This document shows, piece after piece, positions 11,201 through 24,200 of a stretch of 64,000 nucleotides of DNA. The notes beneath the pieces are model-generated. The model saw only the letters and a list, made by a program, of their open reading frames with translations, was not told where the DNA came from and searched no databases. Position 1 is the stretch's first letter. Each line of letters opens with the position of its first letter. The DNA lies in NCBI GenBank assembly GCA_026874595.1, contig CM049310.1, positions 37,273,558 to 37,337,557 of the forward strand, written 5' to 3'. The DNA is from Sipunculus nudus (lineage: Eukaryota > Annelida > Sipuncula > Golfingiida > Sipunculidae). The position numbers and the translations under genes are program-made.

Positions 11201-14200
11201 TCTACCGTTGTTCCAGGCATCATTTGAATTCATGGCATATAACAACATTTCACTCTTGTTTATTTAATATAATTAATTTACTGATGGGTCATGAGAAAGA
11301 TATACAATACTGCATAATAGGTGGTCAACTGTTGATGCAGAACCTTATAGGGTTGGGTAATCCTGTGATCATTTTTTTATATCATTGTCACCTTTATGTG
11401 TACATCTGTATATTTGCAAAAATATATTTATATATATAAAGTGTATTCTTCTGCGTTTTACGTGTAATTAAAACAAATATTTTTTCCAGACTTTTGAATA
11501 TGGTCAAACTGTCCTTGAACTAATTTCTAAAGTTCTGCCACTGTATATCAAATTAATTTTATCTTAAATATTTAAATATGTAAACAAGTAAGGTAAAATG
11601 GAAAAAAAATCACTGAAAAAAGGGGCCAAAAAATACTAAAAGGATGAAGAAAGTGTATATTCCACAGTAAATAATTTTTTTTTATAAAAATAATACTTTT
11701 GCTATTTTTGGAGTTATCAGTTCCAGTAATACAGTAACTTACCTAGAGGGTTCTGACAGATGTCACACACGTATCTGTTTGGAAGCGTTTCCTCGGTGAT
11801 CCCAACACATGCAGCATGCTGCCAGCACTGACATGTGTCACACTGTGAAAACAATATAGAGGCTTATCATTCGTATTAATCATTATTATTTATATAAATT
11901 TTTATTACTGGTCTGATTAGATTAATTTAATTTTACCTATGATCAGGAATATTACCAAACAATCTGGATTAGGGGTTCTGATGATGTTAGCTTAGTGTAC
12001 TGGTAAATTAAATACAGGGAATGAGCATCATAGGGATCATAAAACATGGTCAAGTTAATATGTCAAATGCTCATCAAGGACTAGATATTGTGGTTTTCAT
12101 GGCTGAAAGGTTGCATTTCTTGCGCGAGTATTTATTGTTTGTAAAATCCTCTTTATTACAAGTCATATAAGAGAGCTGTAAAATGTCAATCCTTAAATAT
12201 TATGGTTTTCATGGCTGTGTGGTTGCCTATCTTGTGTGCGTGTCTGGGGGGGGGGGGGGGGGGGGTTACTATATGTAAAATCCTGTTAATATTATGTCAC
12301 ATAACAGAGTTGTGAAATGCCCATCAAGGATTAAATATTGTGGTTTTTACAGCTGAGAGGTTGCTTATATCTTGCATGGGAGTTTACTGTATGTAAAATC
12401 CCCACAGACAGGGAAATATTGCCTCCTACCAGAATCATAAGTCCGTTTTCCTCGTTGATTTGACAGATACAGTTGACAACCTCGTCCTTGTTCTGGGGTT
12501 CCTCAGACTCCTCCGTCGTGTCCAACAGTTCCTCCTGCTCCTGTCTCTCAAGGTCATCAGTAGCAGTTGTGGTAGTCTGTGCATCTGCAACCACATACAT
12601 GATGATATATTATAATGATAATAATGATAATGTATGATGATGCTGATTAGGTAGATGATGATGACACTGTAGAACCATGATGATGATGATGAAGATGATG
12701 AAATATGATCTGGATAAAATATGAAGAACTACAGTGATAATTGATAATGATTTAGAGCTAAGTTGATGATAATGATGAACTTCAATGGTATTAAATTATG
12801 ATGATGATTGTGATAACCATGATTGTGATAAAAAATGATGATGATGAACTGTGACAATAAAGGAAGACAATGATATACTGAAATGAGGATAACAAATGAT
12901 GATGATGAACAGTTATTAGAAATGATGACAGTTATAAACTATAATGATAAATTATGGCAGCAATGATGATGACAATGATGAACTACAATGATGTAACATG
13001 ATGACAATAATGATCTATGAATATGATAACAAATGATGATGATGATGATGATGAACAATGTCAATACTAAATGGAGATGATGAACTACAATGAGGATAAC
13101 AAATGATGAAGAAGATGATGATTTATGAGGCAGATGAATAACAATGAAGATGGTCTTGAATCAAGCTGGAGATGGTGATGACCCATTTAGTTGATAGTTC
13201 TTTACCATCCATGGTGGCTTGTGCTTCATCCTTGATACTTGGTATGTCAGGCAGTCCATCACTCTGGGCTGATATGGAAGCAGAGCTTCCCTTCTTCTTG
13301 GCTGCTTTGTGACCGCTGCTGCTGCGACCTCCGACAGAGATGTCAGAGTCTGTGGAACCTGGAAACAGGGAACCCTGCGTCATTAACAGTTAAGTGCTGA
13401 GTCTTCACTTTATGCACATCAAACAAAATCTAGCCAACAATGTCTCATGGGAAGTAGTTAAGTTATATCAGACTGAATCAGGTCATCTAGAGTGCAAATA
13501 TTCTTGTACAAAGAATGCATATTCATTAAAAGTTTAATAAATAAAACTGCATGCTTCAAGCACTAACATTTGGCTTTGATGCATCAGTGGATTTACAGAT
13601 ATGCATCAGTGGATGAATGTATCAAGTTTTGTGACTTGCTGTGTCAGTGGTGCTTCCACATAATTAAGAGTTAATTGGTCATTAAACAGTGAGTTTTGAT
13701 TGAATGTTTGTGGCCATACTTCAAATTTATATTAGAAACTAGAGTGAAACCTGTTCTTGCAGATACCTCTCCCAGGCGGACAACTGGTTATTATAGACAT
13801 AATTAATTAAGTCCCTTGAAATTTCAATATATGTCATGTGCAGGGTGAAACTAATTCAGGTAAAACCTCACTAATGCTTACTATTGACAGTTGATTTCAG
13901 GCAAAACCCATGTTTTAAATGTATTGGTAAATTAACCAGACAAATATGGCCAACACACGTATGCAGAGACATGCATCATCTTAATAATTGGGAAGTGCAA
14001 TAAAATTTAGAGCCATAAGTTCTTTTTCTAAGCTGTTGTAAGAATGACTTCCATGTCTTCAGGAGTTGTAGACTGCATTTCGATCTGTGTAATTCCCATT
14101 TAAAGGATATAAAATCAATGCTTTATAAGTTTTAACTTAACCTGAAATTCTTCTTATGTTTCTTCTCTATCCTTCATATTAGCTCTTGTTCACTTGTTCT

Positions 14201-15160
14201 TTAAGAATTCCCCTGTATTAGCAATGGTAGCTATGGTAAATAAGGCCTTATGATTCCTCATATTAGGAACTATACTATATAGATATTCTATAGATTGACC
14301 CTTGCACTCAGAAGATATTCTTAAAATGATTTAAATTTTTCCCCCAATAAATTGTGAACTTTTCCTATTCAGTGACTGCAATAACTGATAAATTCATACA
14401 AGTAAAGTGCATTAATTGTGAAAGACATATAATCACTCAAATACAGAAAACAAATTTACTGTTAATGAACATGTCTACAACATACAGCTACAAACAACAA
14501 AACCTACAGGGAGGGATGCATGCTTGGTGCGGTTTCTCTGGGTAGCAAATATGAAAGCAAATACAAATAGTAAGAAGAGCATGAACCAATCTGATGGATA
14601 TACTTAAGGGAGTTCAATATAAAAATGTAAAATGTAACCAGGATTAAAACACTTTTTTAACCATTAGTGTCCCTTGAAGTGCTGTACTAAGTTATCTGCT
14701 TTCCAGGTGATACTGATATGCAAGAAATTCGGACCATTTGCCAGCCACATATCTGCAAAGCCCAGCAACATCAGTGGAATTTGAAAAAAAAAATCAATAT
14801 CTTGCACTAATAGAACTTTCTTTACAATGATCAGTTTCCAATTATTTTCCCATCAACTGTAATCTAAACATTGTATCCATCATATGAAGCTCATGATCTT
14901 AAAACCATTAACCATTTACAACAATAAAACATCATTAGTAGCCCTACGGGGGATTTTTTTTTTAATATTCCTAGAACAACTATCTTGGTTCATAATAGAA
15001 ACTAACTGGTAACATTTTTAAACTGTTTCTCTGTTCTTAATCTGTATTTGATGTTTCATGTTTATGATTATTTACATTTTAATCACATAATGTAAAAACA
15101 ATGTTTATATATATATGTAAAATAATTGTAAATGCTTTATATAAGATCATTGTACTGATA

Positions 15161-15201
<41 letters not shown>

Positions 15202-18200
15202 GTGGTTAAGGAATGAACTACAATGTTTAAATAGTTACAATTCTTAATAATTATAATATGATAATACATATTAACTCATGTCAAATTTTAAGTGTAAGAT
15301 TGTCATTCAAAATTATTTAAAGATGTAAAATCTATTGTCCTGTTGAGATAAATATAAACTAAACAAGCAAATTTGTGGAATTTATGTCCACTGCTTCTGC
15401 CTCTTGTTATCCCCTTCTCAATATGTTTTAGTTTTTATTTTCCCCTGAAGATGTCTCCACATGTCATAGTGCTCATGTTTTAGTTTTCATTGTCCCCTTA
15501 AGATATCTCCACGTCATAGTTTTGGTTTGGAATTGGGAACAAAAGGGAAAATTTTTGTGTTTTGGAGTTGCTGATAATAAATTTTTAGACAGATACTCCA
15601 AAACCAATCCCACCCAAGGTATGCATGAGAGCAATCTCTGATCCAAATTTGAATGAAACTGGTTAATATTTAGAAAAGTTATCGCATGGAAACAAACACC
15701 TGACAGACAGAGGGACAGGAAGACAAACCCAAATCAATGTCCCCGTTCCGCTGAAGCGGGGGACAGTAATTAGTCAATGTGTGGTTATTTAATATGTAAA
15801 ATGAAGTGCTATGATTGACTCCTAAAACTCTATTTACCTATAACACTGTAGTTTTTTTTTCAAATAATTTAACACTGAACAAATTATGTGTGCTTCTTTT
15901 TTCATCTTCATTTCAGCATGTGCAGGATGAGTTATGTAACTACCTTGTTAGTAACTAATGATAACTGGAAGGGTAAGCGGATGGGGCCCACCTTTTACGC
16001 AGAAAGAGTGTGAGCGTTTCCTCTTTCTGCCTGCTTTGGTCCAGACATGTTTGCTAATGTCTGATAAATTTAAACTGGTCAAACCTGGAACAACAAGCAA
16101 GGAAGGAACTCTTTGATGTATTTACACTCCATGCAATTTCATTGAGGTCTAGAAATGTTTGCCTATGTCTGTATATTTAAAAGGGCCAAGCCTGGAATGA
16201 CAATTTAGGCAGGAATCTTTCTCTATATTTTCAATACATGCAATTTTTTATTATATCGTTTAATTCTGAATAGAATATGTGACTTGCACTAGGAAAACAA
16301 ATTCTAAGAACCAGAACTTTCTGGCAAGGTCAGGGTAGTTGCACTGCTTAATTTGGCAGCTATAATCTTTTGAAGTTGCATGTATGCACATTCATGTTTC
16401 TGTCTCCGTGCTGACACTGCAGTTACATCATTATGATTGATACCTAGATTAATTATATTTCAGAAAAGGGGTATGGTTACATCAGATATGATGAACACCC
16501 AATGTTATCATTTTTTTTAATAAGTCAGAAATCTTAATGTAAATGGGTTGTGCATACTTAATACTGTGATTCTTACGGTAACCAAGCCATGATGAGGCTG
16601 CCATGTACCAGTGCATATGAGAAAGCTACTCACATTTTTCAACAAAATGGGAGTATACTAAAAAGAAAAGTCCAAACAAAAGAGAACCAAAATATAGCTA
16701 TTAACTATATTGAAGTAGATCAGCTAGGTATCAGGGAATTTAACAGAAAATGTTATTTAAATAAGAAGCATACCATGCTAATATCTGGTATAATCAAGTC
16801 ACTGAATCAATACAGACACAAATTATCTGGGAATATGATAGGATAGCAGCAGCAACAGCATACAGGAAGCAGTTTCACAGCATGTTCATATTATAAAGCC
16901 ACTGGCAGCCAGGCTTTCACAGACCTTGATTCAGCAAGCAATTTCATGAATAATGAACAAGGCCATTGAACCAATCAAATGACTCGCATTAACTTGTCTG
17001 GTGCTTGTTCTAGATTAAACATTTAACACTGATGGGTTGACACCTAGATTTGACCAATTAATTAAAGCCATATAACCCTGTCCCGTTTCTGAAACACCAG
17101 TGTTCTTGTTCAGATTGTGAAGAGTGTATTACTGACATCTTGTTTGTTGGATTTGATTGGCAGTTTTGATTTCAGCCCAAACACTTGCAGGCTTGTTCAT
17201 TATTCATGAAACAGATGCCAGACAGGGTTGCTGAATCGAGGTTTGTGAAAGAATGGCTGCCTCAGACAGTAGTATGAAGGTGCACCATAGCACAGTTATG
17301 CATGTGATGATACAGATAAGGTATATGATACAGATAAGATACAGTTAAGGTACCTAGAGCATTCATCGGGATACATTTTTATATTGCACAGAAAACAGAC
17401 CAAGTAAATAAATGTCTAGAGAACAAAATGTAAAGATTAATAAAACCAGACTTTTATAATTCTGTCTGTCAGCAAATTAATAATTTTGACCATTCATGAC
17501 AGCTTTTTGATTGTATATCCCAAATATTCTTAATTTGACAATCCCAATGAAGTGGAATAAGGTATTTTAATTAAAAAAATCATTCAAAAGCATTATTCCT
17601 CGTATGAATTTACTCTAGACACATATTTCAAGAAAAAATATTCTTTGAAATCTAACATTTCTAAATCTAGCTGAGGAAAGATGCAAGATTCCAGTTTGAC
17701 AAACTAGACAAAAATACACACAATCCATTCATAAAATATATCATGCACTCACAAACACTGAGAGTTTTCTTCCTCTTCTTGGCTGGTGGGGGCTGCACAG
17801 GGGAGCCGTCTTCTGTGTGGTAGTACTTTATATGATATTCCAGCAATGTCTCCTTGCGAAAACCTTTTCCGCAGTTTTCAAAGGGGCACTTGTACTGGTT
17901 GTGGTCATTTTCCACCTTAAATTCCTTTGGTGCCCAAACTGCAGATAAAAATTCCTGGTCATATATGAAAATTATTTGGAAAAAAATTCATATAAACAAG
18001 AATTAAAATTACCCTTGCTATGTCAAATTTATTTTTTTTAATTTCGTGGTCAGATGATAGCACTGTCTTTTCAAAGATATATGTAAAAAAAATAACAAAG
18101 ACTGATTAAATCTGATTAACTATCTTTAAGCCTCCCATATTTAAGAGGAATAATCAGAGGTTGTAATAGTTTAGCCTATCATTTGTATGATAATGTAAAC

Positions 18201-21200
18201 CTGTGAGGTGAGGTTGAGATTTCACCAACTTGCTTAAAAAGTTCTGGTGGGATTCAAACCAGGGATTATCAGTTCAAAGTGCTTTAACCACTCTCTCTAC
18301 CTTTGTCGAGCTTGTCCATCAGCTCCTGAGAGGACATAGGGGGCTGGTCTGGTGCTGGGGCTGACGGTGTCTGTGTTCCTGAGGGAACCCGTGATTTTTT
18401 CTTGCCCTCTGGAATAGAATCACTGGGTTGTCAGTGTATCAACACATTCTGCTACTGCCATCTGAATCAGGTTGTGTCTACATTATTACCCAGTACAGTG
18501 TACATGTCTATCTTATTAGTTATTACCAAGCATAGCATATATAAATGTCTTATCTTATAACCTAGTATAGCACATATGTCTTTTTTATTACCTAATTATC
18601 TTACCTAAAAAAATAACAGCCATAACCCTGATACACCTTAGTGATCCACTGAAACACAGTTCATTATTTTACAATTATAAGCCAACAAAAGATTAATTTT
18701 GCACAAATAACAATGAACAATAATGATGTTCTCAGTTACTCCTTTTTAATACATATTTTCATAATTTCTGATTAAATAATACTTCTTATACCTGGCTTAA
18801 CTGCCTCTGGTTCTTCAGCTTTCTCATCCTGTAACATCACAATAAATACAAACAATGAGGCTTTCAACAGATATGTCAATACATATATACAAAGTAAGTA
18901 TATAAATTATTTGCATATAATATTACTAAGTTAACATCAGAAATAATATATAATTATAAACTAAAACCTCAAAAATCACAACAACAATGGGACCTCAATA
19001 AAGTGGCTGCATTTGCAGATGGTCATCTACGCGAGGTCTTGTGTAAGGAGCATAAAAGAATCGGGGCTGAACAAGTGGTTATTTTGTGGTGGTATCTAAA
19101 CAGCAGAGAGAAAGAGAGAGAAACACACAGAGACAAAGAGATGGGCAGAGTGATAGAGAGGCAGAGAGGGATTGAGCATTGGGGAGACAGATGTGGATGA
19201 ACACTGTAAAACTGTTCATTGTACTGCTTATGAAAGGGTACTAAGACAACCAATGGTGACTTTCAGCCCAGCAGAAATATTTATAAATTTCCAAACTTCA
19301 GCCTTAACCACAAAACCACTAAAATCTGACCAACCTCTGGAATTTCTGCTTCTGTTTCCTCATTCGGTTTTTTCTCACTATGAGGCTCTGGAGGGCTGCT
19401 TTTCAATTTCTTAGCTTGGAAGACACCACCAATTACCAGTTTGTTCTTCTTACCACTACCGCTGATGCTTGCCCTTGATGGGGGTCTGGATTTACTTGAA
19501 GATTTTGTGGTAGGAGCTGCACAAATGGATAGGTAAAATTAAGCAAGTTTAAAATATTAGAATACAGAATTGCGGATATCCTTTTCATAAACATCTAGAA
19601 TATGAAATTATAATTAGCCAATGGGCGATGATGACATATATTATTCAAGGCAGCACTGCAAAAATAAAAGAATATGAAACTCTGAATGTCATTAGTCTAT
19701 GAAAAAATAACCTTATTTTAAACTTTCTTCATTAATTCTTATTCAAATTTAAAAGGTAGGGTAGTAGTATTATGGTTTAAGTCCTTTTTTACAATAACTC
19801 ATCTACTGTGTGATGAGTAATCCCTGATATATCGGCCCTAGAACATCAGAAAATAACCAGATGTGTTACAGATCCTGTATCATATAATGAAAGATTTATG
19901 CAAAATGAATTTATTCTTTTCAATATGGTATTGATAATTCTGAAATACATTAGTTATTTTATCCATCAAAGTTTTATCATTATGTAATAATTATTGCAAA
20001 ATGATTTATTCTTTTCATTAAGGTAAAAATCATTCTGAAAAACATTAATTATTTTATCCATTAATGTTTTATCAGTCATACAGGAAATCTAAATTATTAA
20101 AATTAAATAGGAAAAGTCCTACTCTTTGCCAATCACACACAGAAATATAACTTCAAGCTGACAAGTAGCCTATGTGCAGTGCAACTTGGGAAATTTATAT
20201 AAACTGTAGATGGTCTGAGGATAACCACTCAATACATGAATTAAGTTTAATGAAGGTCTGCTGAAATTGCAGACAGGAGAGGGATCCCCTGGTGGGTCTA
20301 TCACTGCCAACTAATTGATTACATCAAGTCAGGTGATCAGACCACTTCAGGCATCGCTACTATAATCAGCTGCACCAGCCTGCTTGGAGTTAAGCATTTG
20401 GTTAACCTGCTGTAAGAGTTTAATGAAAGCTCCAGTTTGTGTCATAGTATCAATGCAGCTCTGACAAAAATTGTTATAAACCAGAACATCAATGACATAA
20501 TGCTCATCCGGCACTCCAGACAGATAGATTTATACAATTTTGGCACTGTGAAACAAGGGACCCATGGGTCACGGCGCTCAGCTGAAGTTTGAAATTTTTG
20601 CAAATGCAAAATACTGTGGTTGCCTTTATATCGGCGGGGCTGAATTTTCGCGGTTTTTATATTTTTAAAAGTTTCACGGGGTTCCTTTTTCGCGCTCTGT
20701 CATTGGTCTAAAGTAATATATTTTATTATCAAAAATAATTTCATTAACCGGCGATTTCACTTTTATCTAGGTCTACTCTTTCTCTGTCCGGATATCGCAT
20801 GTTCGAACATTCACAGACGGCTGAGCCGACGCCTACGGGAAGCATTGACCCCGCTGGCTGTAATTAGTTCAGGGCCGAGGCTCGTTAAAACATACTCACG
20901 TGTTATTAAGGTGTGTCGAAAAACTAACCTGTAACTACAAAAACGTATATTAAGTTTGTTTAGGGAAACTGTCTTGATAAGGGTATCTTACTCCTGTTAA
21001 TTAAAAGTCGAGTCGTAATCACCTATTCATACAACAAGGGACGCCTGTAGGTAGCCCCCTTGTTTCAGTATCAAAGGCAGGGTTGAGCCCAGAATAATTT
21101 GTGTGCCGTTTATGTTGCTAATTACTTCCATATAGGTGGAAGAAGGAACTGTATTTAGTTTCTTACAGTTAAAATCTGAAGCAAAACATAATATTCCACT

Positions 21201-24200
21201 GTTTTACGGCACTTTGGCCCCAAAATGAACTGTGACCTTTCAAATATATTCAAATTCACGTCATCAGTAGCCAATCATACATCGTTTTGCGAGTTATGAT
21301 TTCACATAATTAGTCCTTTATACAGTTACAAGGTGGCGCGACCCTAGCGGCTACGTTCACTACTTTAGTGGCAAATTTTATCCATTAACATTATTAAATA
21401 CGGCACAATGTGAAAGAGTACTTCTACTCAATATTCATTTAAAGCGGCATTGGATGTCATCTTACTTGGCACACATACACGTAATTTTTGAATATTACTG
21501 CCCAGCGGGCACTGACACTTTCCAGTCATGTGCCGGGGGACAGGAAGAACTGCCGGGCGCGTCCGCCGGCGTTAGCATGCACTTGCAAAGGGTCACGGTT
21601 TTTGCATCAAAGCCAACCGATATTATTTTAAATGGGCCCTGTCATTCTCCCTGAATCATTTAACGAATATGCAACAGGCTCGTTGAACATCACTACGTAG
21701 CTGAAGATAAATCTCAACTGTCGCAAACTATCGGCAACTTCTGGAATTAATGATCATGGTCTGGTATATAAGCATTCAAAACTGCGTGGTTTCAATTTCG
21801 CGGTCAGAGAGCCACCGCGAATATCGCGAATTTGAAACCACCGCAAATAAGAAGACAACCACAGTATGCAAAATATTCTATTGTAATGTTTTTCATTTAT
21901 ATAAGCATATGAGAACCTAAGAGGAAAGGGGCCTTCCTACTTGGTTATATTAAAGTTCTAAATATATGATTGCAAACTAATACTCTGACAAAACTGTCAT
22001 GAAGAAAAACAGTAAAAGTTTGGAGATACTGTGACGCATGTGAAAAATTTACAGATGGACAGGCAAGTGGACAGAATGGACTAATACCTTTATTTCACTT
22101 TAAAGGGAATAATGCATTTAATTTTATATATAAGCCTATTTTTTTAGCATATCCACTTTTTCCATTAATAGTTTTTATCTGATTCATTTTTTTTTATTTA
22201 CAAGTTTTATAAATTTGTAACAAGGGACCTATGGGTCACTGTGCTCAGCTGACGTTAACCTTGAAGGTAAAAATCTAAAATAATATCAAATGGAGATAAA
22301 GTGTAAGAGGAAGAGGTAAAAAAAGGCCATGGTTGGTTTATATGATTGGTTTGTATTGATGAGCAAGAAATTGTTGCAAATAATATTTTGTGACCTGACC
22401 ATGTGTTTCCTAATGTTGAAACTGAAGCATGTGAGCAGTTTGTGAACAAATGATCTGTACAATTACCATGATCATTAGTTGGCTTTTCGATTAACTGTTG
22501 ACATTTCAGTAGTTTACACATTTGTTCAATCAAATCTTTTTTTTGTATAATATATATTATTAAATATGTTTTTTTTATGAAATGTATACAGTTGAAATAT
22601 AACTAATTAACAACATAAAAAATGGCAAACAAAGCCTGATCTCAAACTCTGCTGATGCAGGATAATAATGAACACATGTTTGTAATAAATCCTCATTTTT
22701 TTATCACATCAATTTTTTTAAAAATTTAAGTTTATATTTCTATACATTTTCAATATAACATATATATCTGAATATAAAAGTTGATTCATAATTCTCAATT
22801 GCATCATCATAAATCTCAATCTTGTCAGATAACACCACATCATGCATACAAATGTTTATTTATTTTTTACCACAAAAATATATCTTTTAAATCTGCAAAA
22901 CAATAAATATCTAAAAAAAATACTTGATTTAAATTTCACAGTTTTTAATTGTGTCTTTATTTATCCATAATGTGCTTCATATTTTGTCATAATTTAGGCA
23001 TACTGATGGGTTCCATTATGACTGGTAAAATCATTTAAAAGAAAAATGATTTCTTTAAAAATGCTACATTACACAACATTGCATCTTCTGGATTACACCT
23101 TAAATTCCTTTTTCAAGGAAAATTTTTGCATATCAGAGTAGAAACAGCATTACAATTAAGGAGATACAGTGAAAACAATAACAATACTACATAACACTTG
23201 GTGGGTTGGGTTTGTGCGGGGGGGGGGGGGGTGATTGGGGTGGTGATATGAGAATAACTGTACACCTGTCACAGCAGGGGATCTCCCCCAGTGACTGTAA
23301 CAAATCAGAAACCCTGGCATAGCTGACTTCCAGTGACCTGGAGTGGGACCCTGCATCTGTAATCTGTAATCAAAGCAAATGACTACAATAGAGCCTCAAG
23401 AAAAAAATCAATAACTAGCTTAATTTTCAAGCTTTTACTTCCAAATTTCAGATTTAAACAAATTAAATATTTATGTTTACATGGTGTGAAAATTAAATCA
23501 ATGGTACTTACAGGAAAAAAACGTGCCATGGTCAAAGTTGGGCAAAATTTAAGGTACTGATTTTATTTTTATGCTAATTACTTAAAAAATTTACAAAATT
23601 CAGATCTAATTTTGGGTAAACAATTGAATCTTAATTAAACATAGTTATATACTTGGGAAAATAGACTCTAGTTTCAAAATTTTTCATGTTAAGTGAGTAA
23701 ATATTTTTCCTGATTTTTTACAAAGTCCATTATGTTTGGGCCCATAACTTAAAGAATTTACACTTAACAGACTTAATTTCTGGCATGTACATAGGAACTA
23801 TATAGAAGAATATTTATGGTAAATATGAGGAAAAACAGATGAGTGGTTTTGATATTAGGCAGTCCTGAAGTGTGAAAATAGGATTTTAATAAAAAATTGA
23901 GGTTTTTCCTTAATTTTTCAAAGGAACGAAGTTGCAAAGACCCAGTTTTCGGCTTGGTAGGAGATCTTGGGGACATCTAACATTATGCTGAATTTTGGAT
24001 TCCTAGGTCTTACGGTTTCAAAACGTGCCACATCTACGGACGGACGGACGGACGGACGGACGGACGGACGGACGGACAGACGGACGGACGACGGACAATG
24101 GACCACGACTATAGCTCAGATGACTTATAGTCAGCTGAGCTAATAAAAAAACTGAAAATATAAGTTTAAATATTAGAATTTTAAGTTGCAATCATTATAT

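Noticed and set aside
23156-23356. Minus-strand ORF with a Pro-rich segment as an extra PHF20 exon
   Set aside because: The Pro run comes from the G homopolymer, and no acceptor/donor pair fits phases 1 and 1.
24037-24092. CGGA tandem run as a CRISPR or telomere-like array
   Set aside because: It is a 4-bp run inside a repeat-family end, and shorter versions occur in the other copies.
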